Assembly (NCBI RefSeq): GCF_000718775.1
Contig: NZ_JOCB01000013.1
Span: forward strand, 1-64,000
Length of the DNA: 64,000 nucleotides
Direction of reading: 5' to 3'
DNA from: Streptomyces sp. NRRL S-31
Lineage (GTDB): Bacteria; Actinomycetota; Actinomycetes; Streptomycetales; Streptomycetaceae
In this document: piece after piece, positions 1 to 9,062 of the stretch
Layout of the letters: the number at the start of each line of letters is the position of its first letter
Numbering within the stretch: position 1 is the first letter of the stretch
Position numbers and translations under genes: made by a program
The notes under the pieces: generated by a model
The model's database searches: none
What the model saw: the letters and a program-made list of their open reading frames with translations, nothing else
What the model was told of the DNA's origin: nothing

Positions 1-1
1 G

Positions 2-3000
2 ACGCTGCACGTGGACCGGCCGTCGTCGAAGGTGGACTGGGAGTCGGGGCGGGTGCGGCTGCTGACGGAGGCGCGGGAGTGGCCGGCGGTGGACCGGCCC
101 CGCCGGGCGGGTGTCTCCTCGTTCGGCATCAGCGGCACCAACGCCCATGTCATCCTCGAACAGGCACCGGCCGAGGAACCCACGACCGACCCGGCACCGG
201 CCCCGCTGCTGCCCATCCTGGTCTCCGGCGCCACCTCCGAGGCACTGGCCGCCCAGGCCGCCCGGCTGCGCGCGGTCGCCGACCGGCCCCTGCCCGACCT
301 CGCCCGCTCCCTGGCCACCGGCCGCGCCGCCCTCGCCCACCGGGCCGCCGTCGTCGCCCGGGACCGGGACGAACTCCTGGCCGGGCTCACCGCGCTGGCC
401 GACGGCACCGCCGCCGACACCGTGGTCCGCGGCCGGCCCGAGGGAGGCAAGGTCGCCGTCCTCTTCACCGGCCAGGGCGCCCAGCGCACGGACATGGGCC
501 GCGGGCTGTACGCCGCCCACCCCGCCTTCCGGCAGGCGCTGGACGAGGTCTGCGCGGCGCTCGACGCCCACCTCGACCGCCCGCTGAAGGACGTCATGTG
601 GGCCGGTCCCGGCACCGGGCGGGCCGGCCTGCTCGACCACACCCTCTACACGCAGAGCGCCCTGTTCGCCGTGGAGACCGCCCTCTACCGGCTGCTGGAG
701 TCGTACGGCGTCCGCCCGGACTGGCTGGCCGGGCACTCCATCGGCGAACTCACCGCCGCGCACGTCGCCGGTGTCCTCGACCTGGCGGACGCGGCCCGGC
801 TGGTCGCCGCCCGCGGCCGGCTGATGCAGGCGCTGCCCGCCGGCGGCGCCATGCTCGCCGTCGACGCCACCGAGGAGGAGGTGCTGCCCCACCTCGGCCC
901 CGAGGTGTCCGTCGCCGCCGTCAACGGCCCCCGCGCCGTCGTCGTCTCCGGCACCGAGGCCGCCGTCCAGGCCGTCGCCGGGGCCTTTCCCGGCCGCCGC
1001 ACCAAGCGGCTCAGGGTCAGCCACGCCTTCCACTCCCCGCTGATGGACCCGATGCTGGCGGAGTTCGAGCAGACCGCCCGCGCACTGCGCTACGCGCCGC
1101 CCGCCCTGCCCGTCGTCTCCAACCTCACCGGAGCGCGCGCGGACGGCGAGGAGCTGTGCGACCCCGCCTACTGGGTCCGGCACGTCCGCGAGGCGGTCCG
1201 CTTCGGCGACGGCGTCCGCACGCTGGAGGCCGACGGGGTGCGCACCTTCCTCGAACTCGGCCCCGACGCCGTCCTGTCGGCCATGGGCGCGCACGCCGTC
1301 AGCGACGCCGAACGGTCGGCGTTCGTCCCGGCGCTGCGCCGCGACCGCGACGAGGAGCAAACCTTCGCGACCCTGCTCGGCACGGCCCGGGTGCGCGGGG
1401 TCCCCGTCGACTGGGAGCAGGTGTTCGCCGGTACCGGCGCCCGCCGTACCGTCCTGCCCACCTACGCCTTCCAGCGGCGGCGGCTGTGGCTGGACGACGA
1501 GCCCGGCGCGGTCACCGACGCGGGCGGTCTCGGGCAGGCGCCCGCCGGACACCCGCTGCTCGGCGCCGCCCTGGAACTGGCCGGCGACGACACGGTGGCC
1601 CTGACCGGCCGGCTCTCCCTGGCCACCCACCCCTGGCTCGCCGACCACGCCGTGGCGGACGTCGTCCTCGTCCCGGGCAGCGCCTTCGTCGAACTGGCCG
1701 TCCAGGCCGGCGACCGCGCGCACTGCCCGCACGTCGAGGAACTCACCCTGGAACGGCCCCTGGCCCTGCCCGCCCGGGGCGCCGTCCACCTTCAGGTGGC
1801 GGCCACGGCCCCCGACGCCGACGGACGCCGCCGGCTGACCGTGCACGCCCGCCCGGAGGGCGCCGACGGCACGTGGACCCGGCACGCCACCGGTGTCCTC
1901 GCCCCGCGCACCGCACCCGAACCCGCCGCCGCGACCGACTGGCCGCCCGCCGGAGCCGTACCCGTGGACGTCACCGGCACCTACGACCACCTGGCCGCGC
2001 AGGGATACCACTACGGCCCGTCGTTCCGCTGCCTGCGCGGCGCGTGGCGGCTCGGCGAGGAGGTCTGCGCCGAACTCGCCCTGCCCGACCCGGCCGCCGC
2101 CGACGGGTTCGCCCTGCACCCGGCGCTGCTCGACGCGACGCTGCACGCCATCGACCTGCTCGACGGGCAGGACCCGACCGTGATGACCCTGCCCTTCTCC
2201 TGGGAGGGCGTGACCCTGTACGCGACCGGCGCCGGCGCGGTACGGCTGCGTCTGACCCCGCACGGCAGCGACCACATGACCCTGCGCCTCCACGACGGTG
2301 CCGGGGCACCCGTCGCCGAGGTGGCCTCGCTGCGCGTCCGCCAGGTGACCGCCGAACAGCTCGGCGCGGCGGCGCCCGCCCCCGGCGACCTGTTCCGGGT
2401 GCGGTGGACCGCACTGCCGGTCGCCACCGGCGGCTCCGCGCCCGCGCCGCGCACCCTGACCGTGACCGCGGACCGGGAACCCGGCGCCGCCCTGCCCGCG
2501 ACGGCCCGCGCCACCGCCGTACGGGCCCTCGGCGTGCTGCGGCGGCACCTCGCTGACGCACCGGACGGGGCGCCGCTGACGGTGCTGACCCGGTCCGCAG
2601 TCGCCGTCCACGCCGACGCCGCGCCCGACCCGGCCCAGGCCGTGGTCTGGGGCCTGGTGCGCGCGGCGGCCGTCGAGCACCCCGGCCGGTTCGTCCTCGT
2701 CGACACCGACGACGACCCCGCCTCGGCCGCCGCCCTCCCGGCCGCCGTCGCCACCGGCGCACCCGAACTCGCGCTGCGGGCGGGCACGGTGTACGTACCG
2801 GAGCTGGCCAGGGTCACCGACCCGGAGCCGGACCCGGTGACGGCCTGGGACCCGGAGGGCACCGTCCTCGTCACGGGCGGCACCGGCGGCCTCGGCCGGC
2901 TGCTGGCCCGGCACCTGGTGACCCGGCACGGCGTGCGCCGTCTGCTGCTGGCCGGCCGCGGCGGGCGCCTGCCCGAGGCCGGCGCCCTGGACGACCTGGC

Positions 3001-4198
3001 CGGGCTGGGCGCCACCGTGACCGTCGCCGCCTGCGACGTCACCGACCGGGACGCGCTCGCCGCCCTGCTGGACTCCGTGCCGGCCGCGCACCCGCTGACC
3101 GCCGTGGTGCACGCGGCGGGCGTGCTGGACGACGGCCTCCTCACCGACCTCACCCCCGAGCGGCTGGAAGCCGTCATGCGGCCGAAGACCGACGCCGCCT
3201 GGCACCTGCACGAGCTGACCCGCGACCTCGGCCTCGCCCACTTCGTCCTGTTCTCCTCCGCCGCCGGCACCCTGGGCGCGGCGGGCCAGGCCAACTACGC
3301 CGCCGGGAACGCCTTCCTGGACGCCCTGGCCGCACGGCGCCGCGCGGACAAGCTGCCCGCCCTCTCGCTGGGCTGGGGCCTGTGGGACACGGGGGAGGGC
3401 ATGGCCGCCGGGCTCGGCGAGACCGAGCTGCGCCGGCTGGCCCGCGACGGCATCCTGCCGCTGCCCGCCGACCGGGCGCTGGCCCTGTTCGACCGCGCGC
3501 TGGCCGCGGACGGCACCCCCGCCGCCGACCGGGCCCTGCTGCTGCCGGTCCGCGTCCAGGTCACCGAGGACGCCCCCGCCCTGGTACGGAGCCTGGCCCC
3601 GGCGGCGGTACGCCGCACCGCCCGCGCGGTCACCGAGGAGCTGGCGGACACCGAGCCGCTGCCCCGGCGGCTGGCCGGGCTGGGCGCCGCCGACGCGCTG
3701 AGCCTGCTGGTGGAGACGGTGTGCGGCCATGTCGCCGACGTCCTCGGCCATGGCTCCGGCAGCGCCGTCGACCCCCAGCGCCCCCTGGGCGACCTGGGCG
3801 TGGACTCGCTGGCCGCCCTGGAACTGCGCAACCGGCTCGGCGCCGACACCGGCCTCAGGCTGTCCACCACCCTCACCTTCGACTACCCGACCTCCGACGC
3901 CCTCGCCCGGCACCTGTTCGCGGAGCTGGGCGGCGACACCTCCGGTGACCCCGTCGACATCGAGGCCGAGGTGGTCCGGCTGGAGGAGGTGCTGGGCGGC
4001 GCGCTGGACTCCGCCGCGCTGGACGAGGAACAGCGGGCCCGGGTCGCGGCCCGGCTGCGCACCCTCAGCGCGCGGTGGGACGGCACGGGGGAGTGGCGGG
4101 AGAGCGGTACCGGGCCGACCGGCGGGGCGGGGCTGGAGACGGCCACGGCCGACGAGCTGTTCGGCATCCTGGACGATGAGCTGGGCAGCTTCAGCTGA
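2..4198 (+). CDS. Modular type I polyketide synthase, C-terminal part (KS end-AT-DH-KR-ACP)
   Basis: Partial: the gene enters from upstream, and the frame already encodes the KS C-terminal signature [13 protein letters not shown]. Residue numbers count from the GTG at 11. The AT has GQGAQ and GHSIGE (Ser243); HAFHS near residue 338 is the malonyl-CoA type motif. The DH has His546 and Asp708, but the HxxxGxxxxP motif reads [10 protein letters not shown], with Asp in place of Gly. The KR has an intact TGGTGGLG nucleotide site near residue 952, Lys1059, Ser1083 and Tyr1096; LDD at 1039-1041 predicts a B-type (D-hydroxy) product. The ACP has GVDSL with Ser1266. The C-terminus ends in a helical tail ([12 protein letters not shown]), typical of docking to a next protein, and there is no thioesterase. 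One extension module would add malonyl and leave a hydroxyl or a double bond. The overall product is unknown. Confidence 0.95.
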   Translation, partial: TLHVDRPSSKVDWESGRVRLLTEAREWPAVDRPRRAGVSSFGISGTNAHVILEQAPAEEPTTDPAPAPLLPILVSGATSEALAAQAARLRAVADRPLPDLARSLATGRAALAHRAAVVARDRDELLAGLTALADGTAADTVVRGRPEGGKVAVLFTGQGAQRTDMGRGLYAAHPAFRQALDEVCAALDAHLDRPLKDVMWAGPGTGRAGLLDHTLYTQSALFAVETALYRLLESYGVRPDWLAGHSIGELTAAHVAGVLDLADAARLVAARGRLMQALPAGGAMLAVDATEEEVLPHLGPEVSVAAVNGPRAVVVSGTEAAVQAVAGAFPGRRTKRLRVSHAFHSPLMDPMLAEFEQTARALRYAPPALPVVSNLTGARADGEELCDPAYWVRHVREAVRFGDGVRTLEADGVRTFLELGPDAVLSAMGAHAVSDAERSAFVPALRRDRDEEQTFATLLGTARVRGVPVDWEQVFAGTGARRTVLPTYAFQRRRLWLDDEPGAVTDAGGLGQAPAGHPLLGAALELAGDDTVALTGRLSLATHPWLADHAVADVVLVPGSAFVELAVQAGDRAHCPHVEELTLERPLALPARGAVHLQVAATAPDADGRRRLTVHARPEGADGTWTRHATGVLAPRTAPEPAAATDWPPAGAVPVDVTGTYDHLAAQGYHYGPSFRCLRGAWRLGEEVCAELALPDPAAADGFALHPALLDATLHAIDLLDGQDPTVMTLPFSWEGVTLYATGAGAVRLRLTPHGSDHMTLRLHDGAGAPVAEVASLRVRQVTAEQLGAAAPAPGDLFRVRWTALPVATGGSAPAPRTLTVTADREPGAALPATARATAVRALGVLRRHLADAPDGAPLTVLTRSAVAVHADAAPDPAQAVVWGLVRAAAVEHPGRFVLVDTDDDPASAAALPAAVATGAPELALRAGTVYVPELARVTDPEPDPVTAWDPEGTVLVTGGTGGLGRLLARHLVTRHGVRRLLLAGRGGRLPEAGALDDLAGLGATVTVAACDVTDRDALAALLDSVPAAHPLTAVVHAAGVLDDGLLTDLTPERLEAVMRPKTDAAWHLHELTRDLGLAHFVLFSSAAGTLGAAGQANYAAGNAFLDALAARRRADKLPALSLGWGLWDTGEGMAAGLGETELRRLARDGILPLPADRALALFDRALAADGTPAADRALLLPVRVQVTEDAPALVRSLAPAAVRRTARAVTEELADTEPLPRRLAGLGAADALSLLVETVCGHVADVLGHGSGSAVDPQRPLGDLGVDSLAALELRNRLGADTGLRLSTTLTFDYPTSDALARHLFAELGGDTSGDPVDIEAEVVRLEEVLGGALDSAALDEEQRARVAARLRTLSARWDGTGEWRESGTGPTGGAGLETATADELFGILDDELGSFS

Positions 4199-4214
4199 GG
4201 ACCGGAGGTCACCG

Positions 4215-4259
4215 GCCGACGGGCCCGGGACACCCGCCGGGTGTCCCGGGCCCGTCGGC
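4215..4259. terminator. Strong intrinsic-type hairpin after the PKS gene
   Basis: Perfect inverted repeat: arms 4216-4233 and 4241-4258 (18 bp), extendable at both ends, around a small loop. It begins 17 bases past the PKS stop. There is no U-tract, as is usual in Streptomyces. Confidence 0.85.
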
Positions 4260-4292
4260 GTGGACGGCCCGGCGCCGGCCGCGGACGACACG

Positions 4293-4330
4293 GCGCGGCC
4301 CCGCCGGTGACACCGCCGGCGGGGCCGCGC
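4293..4330. terminator. Second hairpin between convergent PKS and LAL regulator genes
   Basis: 15-bp perfect arms at 4293-4307 and 4316-4330 with an 8-base loop. It lies 35 bases past the stop of the minus-strand regulator, so it most likely terminates that gene; the pair insulates two convergent units. Confidence 0.8.
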
Positions 4331-4364
4331 GGGGGCGGGGGGACGGCGGGGCCGCGCGGACCGC

Positions 4365-7154
4365 TCAGCCCGCGGAGGAATGGGTGTCGGCCCAGCGGTC
4401 CGACAGCTTCGGGATGCGGTGCTCCAGCATCTTCGACGGCAGCTCCGAACGGCTGGCCACGTTCAGCTTGCGGTAGACCCGGGTGAGGTGCTGCTCCACG
4501 GTGCTGATGGTGACGTGCAGACGGCCGCTGATCTCGCGGTTGGTGTAGCCGAGCGCCGCCAGTCCGGCGACCCGGCACTCGGCGTCGCTGAGGATGGCGG
4601 GCTTGCCCTCGGACTCGGCGGCCTCGGGCCGCACCGGGTCCTGGAGCAGGTGCTCGTCGACCGGCGACTCGATGTGGCAGGCCTCGGCCTCCCGCGCCGC
4701 CTGCCGGGCCACCAGGCGGGCCCGGGCGTACTCGCCCAGCTCGTAGTGGGCGGCGGACAGGTCGGCGTACGCCTGGGCCAGCGCGTAGCGGTCACCGCAG
4801 GTCTTGAGCAGGTCGATCGCCTCGCGCAGCAGCGAGGCCCGGCGGTGCGGCTTGCAGGTCGCGGCCAGCAGGCGCAGCGCCATCGCCCGGGCCCGGGAGG
4901 AGTGCCCGCCCGGCAGCCGCAGCTGCTCCTCGGCCCACTCGCGGGCGGTGCGGGCCTTGCCGATCCGCAGGTTGGCCAGGGCCAGGTCGGACCGCCAGGG
5001 GATGCCCTTCTGGAGGCTGGGGTTGCCCTCCCGCAGCAGCCGCCCGCACGTCTCGAAGTCGCCCAGTGCCGCGAAGGGCCGGTCGGTGGCGAGGTAGTGG
5101 TGGCCGCGGGCGCGCAGGTACTGGATGCCGAACACGGTGCGGAACATGGTCTCCGGCACATCGTGCTTCAGCAGTTCCCCGGCCTCGGCGTAGGAACCCA
5201 AGGCGGTGTGCGCGGAGATCGCCGTGGACAACGGCAGACCGATGAGGACCCCCCAGCTCTGCGGGGCCAGCGTGCCGAGCGCGCTGAGCGCGTCCCGCGA
5301 CGCGGTGGTCACGTCCCCCTGGAGCAGGGCGATCTCCGCCCGGATGGCGCCCAGCAGGGCCTGCCAGGTGGTCGCCCGGCGCTGCACGGCGCACTCCAGC
5401 AGCGCGTCACAGGCCTCGGCGGCCAGCACCGGCCGGTCCGCGTGGGCGATGGCCAGCAGGGTCATCGCGACCAGCTCCAGGTTGAGGTGGTCCAGCCGGT
5501 GCCCGCCCTGGAGGGCCTGGGCGACGGCCGCCGCGGACTCGTCGGTGGCCTCGCCGCCGAGGAGCGCCGCCACCCGCGCGGCCAGTCCGCCGCCGTTCCC
5601 GCGCGTCTGGCGGGGGCGCGGGTCGGCACCGGCGACCTGGGCGGTCCTGCCGGGGAGCGCCACGCCGTAGAACCACTGCCGGACGAACTCCACCTCGGCG
5701 ACGATCTGGGCGTCGGCGGGGGACTGCGCGTGCACGAGCGTGGCCACGGCCCGGGCGGCCAGCTCGGTGTCGCCCTGCCACAGCAGGTACCGCAGCACGG
5801 TGGCGGTGTCCCGCATGCTCAGCTCGCCGTCCAGCGCGGCCTCGCGCAGCGGTTCCAGATGGGGGCCGGCCGCCGCCGGGTTGGTGCGCCACTCCGCGCG
5901 GGCCAGGGCCACCGACAGGGCGTGGCGTTCGCGCTCGTCGGCGCAGTCGCGCAGGACGAGTCCGAGGCAGGCGGTGCAGCGCTCCACGTCGTCCGCGGCC
6001 AGGGCCTGTTCGGCGGCGGCGCGCAGGACCGCCGCGCCCCAGCGGGCCGGGACGCGGTCCGCCGCGCAGAGGTGACGGGCCACCTCGGCGGCGGGGGCGC
6101 CGGAACGATACAGCATGTGGGCGATCCGGTCGTGGAGTTCCGCGCGCGCGGTGGCGTCCATGTCCTCCAGGACGGCCGCGGCGGCGGTCGGATGCCGGAA
6201 GGCGTGACCGTCCAGCAGGCCGGAGGAGTTGAGGACCTCGACGGCTTCCTGGGTGCCGGCGGCCGTGGTGCCGGCCAGTTCCCCGACGGGGACGGTCCGG
6301 GCCAGCGGGCCGAGCGCGGCCAGGGCCCGGGCCACCCGGACATGGCCCGCGTCGCCGCGGTGCAGCAGCGACAGCACGGCCTGGCGGTAGGCGGCGCCGG
6401 CGATGGGCGCGCCGATCTCGGGGCCGAAGCGCGTGCTGTCGTCCAGCAGGGCGTGCACGAGGAGCGGGCTGCCGGCGGTGGCCCGGTGGTAGGCGCCGCG
6501 CACGTGGGCCGGCAGCGCCCGTCCGGCCTGGGCGGCGAGCAGGTCACCGACGCTCGCCTCGCACAGCGGCGCCAGCCGTACCCGTCGGTGCGGCTGGCGC
6601 AGCAGTTCGGTGTGGGCGGCCGACCGTATCTGGCCGAAGTGCCCGGAGGTGGCGCACACCACGAGCACCCGCCGGGAGCGGCTCCGGTGCAGCAGGTGGA
6701 CGATCGTCCGCAGCGAGGCCGGGTCCATCGCGTGGGCGTCGTCCAGGGCGATGACCAGGGGACGTTCGTCGGGGGCGAGGTGCAGCAGGGTCTCGGTCGC
6801 CGCCTCGGCGGCGGGCGCGGGGGCGGCCTGCGGCGCGGGGCCGAGGGGACGGCGGCCCTCCGCCGGGCGGGGCGACGCCGTGGAGGTCCGATGTGATGAC
6901 GCGCACTCCGCCTCGGCGTCGCGGAGTAATTGCCCGACCAGGTTCATGGGCCGATCTCGTTCGGCCGCGCTGGCCGTACCGGTCAGTATCCGCGCGTCGG
7001 TGCTGTTCAGTGCGGTGAGGAATTCATGCATCAGCTGCGTCTTGCCGGATCCGGGACCACCCGTGATGATCACGAGCCGGCCGTTTCCCCGCGCACTGTC
7101 GGTGAACGCCTCAGCCAGGGCCTGAAGTTCTCTTGCGCGGCCGAAAAGGTGCAT
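4365..7154 (-). CDS. LuxR-family LAL-type ATP-binding transcriptional activator, with TTA codon
   Basis: 929 aa from ATG 7154, which has GGGGGGA 6 bases upstream and gives the usual LAL start MHLFGRAREL. The frame stays open to 7439, but that extension does not look coded. There is a Walker A (GGPGSGKT, residues 32-39), a Walker B-like LDDAH, a long TPR-like alpha-helical middle, and a C-terminal LuxR HTH (ECRVAGLAALGYTNREIS). LAL proteins are large cluster-situated activators of polyketide genes, and this one converges on a PKS gene, so it is probably the pathway activator. Leu76 is encoded by TTA (6927-6929), which makes translation depend on the bldA tRNA. ATP-dependent oligomeric regulation is inferred from the family. 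Confidence 0.92.
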   Translation of the reverse strand: MHLFGRARELQALAEAFTDSARGNGRLVIITGGPGSGKTQLMHEFLTALNSTDARILTGTASAAERDRPMNLVGQLLRDAEAECASSHRTSTASPRPAEGRRPLGPAPQAAPAPAAEAATETLLHLAPDERPLVIALDDAHAMDPASLRTIVHLLHRSRSRRVLVVCATSGHFGQIRSAAHTELLRQPHRRVRLAPLCEASVGDLLAAQAGRALPAHVRGAYHRATAGSPLLVHALLDDSTRFGPEIGAPIAGAAYRQAVLSLLHRGDAGHVRVARALAALGPLARTVPVGELAGTTAAGTQEAVEVLNSSGLLDGHAFRHPTAAAAVLEDMDATARAELHDRIAHMLYRSGAPAAEVARHLCAADRVPARWGAAVLRAAAEQALAADDVERCTACLGLVLRDCADERERHALSVALARAEWRTNPAAAGPHLEPLREAALDGELSMRDTATVLRYLLWQGDTELAARAVATLVHAQSPADAQIVAEVEFVRQWFYGVALPGRTAQVAGADPRPRQTRGNGGGLAARVAALLGGEATDESAAAVAQALQGGHRLDHLNLELVAMTLLAIAHADRPVLAAEACDALLECAVQRRATTWQALLGAIRAEIALLQGDVTTASRDALSALGTLAPQSWGVLIGLPLSTAISAHTALGSYAEAGELLKHDVPETMFRTVFGIQYLRARGHHYLATDRPFAALGDFETCGRLLREGNPSLQKGIPWRSDLALANLRIGKARTAREWAEEQLRLPGGHSSRARAMALRLLAATCKPHRRASLLREAIDLLKTCGDRYALAQAYADLSAAHYELGEYARARLVARQAAREAEACHIESPVDEHLLQDPVRPEAAESEGKPAILSDAECRVAGLAALGYTNREISGRLHVTISTVEQHLTRVYRKLNVASRSELPSKMLEHRIPKLSDRWADTHSSAG

Positions 7155-7597
7155 CGTGAGTCCCCCCATAGATTCTTTTCTCCCAGCCGGATCCCGCACC
7201 GCTTTCCGCTGCCGAGGCGGCCTCGCGGGACGGTGCGCAAAGATCTTGCGAAGACGGCGACGCTGTCGCGAAGGCGGCGCGCCGAAGCCGTCCGGTCCCT
7301 GGCGGACGGCTTCTGACCGGCGGCGGAGCGCACATGCTTCCGCCGACGTGGTCCCTGCCCGCATTCCGTGAGGGGCGTCGCATCCTCTGGTCTCCCGTTT
7401 TCGCCGCGTACCGCGGGTGGGCCCCCATGCGGTCCGCATTGATGTGCCGACGCTTACCGCCGGTACAGCAGCGAGGTGGCCCGAAATCCGTGGACTGAAC
7501 GGTTTCGGCCAATTGGTGGCCGAATTGCCTCCGGATGTCCACGGCTTTGCTGGTCGAGTTACCGAATTAAAGAACAGATGCTCAATATCAGGTCGAG

Positions 7598-7626
7598 ACG
7601 CTATCTGTCCAGGCCAACGTTGTCAA
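7598..7626 (-). promoter_or_regulatory. Consensus sigma-70 (HrdB-like) promoter upstream of the LAL regulator
   Basis: On the minus strand: TTGACA (7626-7621), a 17-base spacer, then TAGCGT (7603-7598). Both boxes and the spacing match the vegetative consensus. The start point would be near 7591, giving a leader of about 435 nt before the regulator's ATG at 7154. No other minus-strand gene lies between. Confidence 0.6.
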
Positions 7627-7758
7627 CCGTCGTCTCCTGCGGCTACTTGCCTACTGTCCGGACGCTCCATGAAGGCATCCTTTTACAGTCCGTTGATTTA
7701 CCGCACGGTTAAAGAAAGGAACCGGGCGGGGCCGCACGCGGGATCGGTCACGCGAAGC

Positions 7759-7788
7759 CGCCCCGCCGCCCGAACGGGCGGCGGGGCG
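7759..7788 (-). terminator. Hairpin downstream of the SDR gene
   Basis: 14-bp perfect arms, 7759-7772 and 7775-7788, separated by AA. Lies 24 bases past the SDR stop on the minus strand. Confidence 0.8.
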
Positions 7789-7812
7789 TTCCCGGCCGGG
7801 TGCCGCGGCCGG

Positions 7813-8607
7813 TCAGGGAAGGATCGAGTCGATGTACCCGCCGTCGACGCGCAGGGCTCCACCGGTGGTGGCCGACGCCTGCTCCGAGGCGAGGTATACG
7901 GACATGTGGGCGATCTCCTCCGGCTCGATCAACCGCTGGAGCAGGGACTGCGGGCGGTGCTCACGCATGAACGCGCGCTGCGCCTCGTCCCAGGGCAGCT
8001 CCCGGTCGACGAGTTCGTACACGAAGTCCTCGACGCCGCCGGTGTGGGTCGGACCCGCGAGGACCGAGTTCACCGTCACCCCCGTGCCCGCTGCCTTCTT
8101 GGCGAAGCCGCGGCTCACCGCCAGCAGCGCGGTCTTCGACATCCCGTAGTGGATCATCTCCGCGGGGATGACGACCGCCGAGTCGCTGGCGATGTACTGA
8201 ACGCGGCCCCAGCCGCGCTCGGTCATGCCCGGCAGGTACTGCCGGGTCAGCCGTACGGCGGCGAGGACGTTCACCTCGAAGTAGCGCCGCCACTCGTCGT
8301 CGGTGATCTCCAGCGGGTCGGCGGCGCCGAAGACACCGAGGTTGTTGACGAGGATGTCCACCTCCGGCAGCAGCTCCGCCACCCGGGCCGCGCCCTCCTC
8401 GCCGGTCACGTCGGCGGCCACCGGCACCAGCTCCGCCCCGGGCACCTCCCGCGCCAGCTCCGCCACGGCGTCTGCCACCCGCTGCTCGGCACGGCCGTTG
8501 ATCCCCACGCGGGCCCCGGCGCGGGCGAGCGCCAGGGCGATGGCCGCCCCGATGCCCTGGGTCGAACCGGTGACCAGTGCCGTGCGTCCTGTCAGATCGA
8601 TGTGCAT
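7813..8607 (-). CDS. SDR-family NAD(P)-dependent oxidoreductase
   Basis: 264 aa, the normal length for a classical short-chain dehydrogenase. The N-terminal cofactor motif reads TGSTQGIG (TGxxxGIG), followed by NNLG. The catalytic Ser is in IASDSA, and YGMSK gives the Tyr and Lys of YxxxK. A C-terminal GGALRVDGG fits the family. ATG 8607 is preceded by AAGGGAA at a slightly long distance. It stands alone, with its own terminator. The substrate cannot be read from sequence. It might serve the neighbouring polyketide pathway, but the regulator and a long gap separate them, so this is weak. Confidence 0.9.
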   Translation of the reverse strand: MHIDLTGRTALVTGSTQGIGAAIALALARAGARVGINGRAEQRVADAVAELAREVPGAELVPVAADVTGEEGAARVAELLPEVDILVNNLGVFGAADPLEITDDEWRRYFEVNVLAAVRLTRQYLPGMTERGWGRVQYIASDSAVVIPAEMIHYGMSKTALLAVSRGFAKKAAGTGVTVNSVLAGPTHTGGVEDFVYELVDRELPWDEAQRAFMREHRPQSLLQRLIEPEEIAHMSVYLASEQASATTGGALRVDGGYIDSILP

Positions 8608-9062
8608 GAGCGAACGGATTCCCTTCGTGCGCGCCTGATTGCCACGGTCCGCCCAGTGTGACGGCCCGGCTTGCGGATCATGTTAAGGACCCGACCGGGA
8701 CGGACCGTTCGGCGGGGCGGGACCGAGGGCCGGGGAGGCTCGTCAGCGGCGGTGACGGCCCCACCAGTCCGGTGCCACGCTCAACGCCCGGACGTCCCCC
8801 GCCTGGTGGACGTCCCGGACGTCCCCGGTTGGGTGGACGTCCGGGTCACCGGCATGGTGGTCGCCGGCCCCGTACGGATCGGGTTCGTCGACGACGAGGA
8901 CGCGGACACCCCGTACGGGCGCGTCAGCGGCTCCGGCACTCCGGGGCCGTGGACCAGCCGGTGCACCTGCACACTGATCAAGTCCCGGTCGGACACCCGG
9001 CCCGATCCCCCTGCTGGGTTCCCCGGGATCGCCTCATGGCGCGGACGCCCGTCCGGGCGGGG
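8608..9062. other. Intergenic region with a 27-bp tandem repeat
   Basis: 455 bases between the divergently placed SDR start and the helR stop. Short open frames exist on both strands (for example plus 8671-9117 and minus 8781-8996), but none has a recognisable domain or convincing start signals. The only structure I see is the GGACGTCC repeat at 8790-8843. Confidence 0.5.
8790..8843. repeat. Near-perfect 27-bp tandem repeat carrying four GGACGTCC palindromes
   Basis: GGACGTCC occurs at 8790, 8808, 8817 and 8835, spaced 18, 9 and 18 bases. This reflects duplication of a 27-bp unit (8790-8816 and 8817-8843). Each octamer is its own reverse complement, so it could be an operator array or the remains of a coding repeat. 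Confidence 0.75.

Larger units (their letters stand above)
7155..7812. other. AT-richer intergenic region between LAL regulator and SDR
   Basis: About 660 bases without a convincing gene. It holds the terminator of the SDR (7759-7788), the promoter at 7598-7626 and a long putative leader of the LAL gene. Composition from 7500 to 7720 is clearly less GC-rich than the flanks. I saw no tRNA or repeat. Confidence 0.6.

Noticed and set aside
7155..7439. N-terminal extension of the LAL regulator to ATG 7439
   Set aside because: The open frame continues, but the family start MHLFGRAREL with its ribosome site is at 7154 and the extension looks noncoding.
7476..7712. 78-codon plus-strand open frame in the AT-richer gap
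   Set aside because: No ribosome site or recognisable sequence; it overlaps the minus-strand promoter region.
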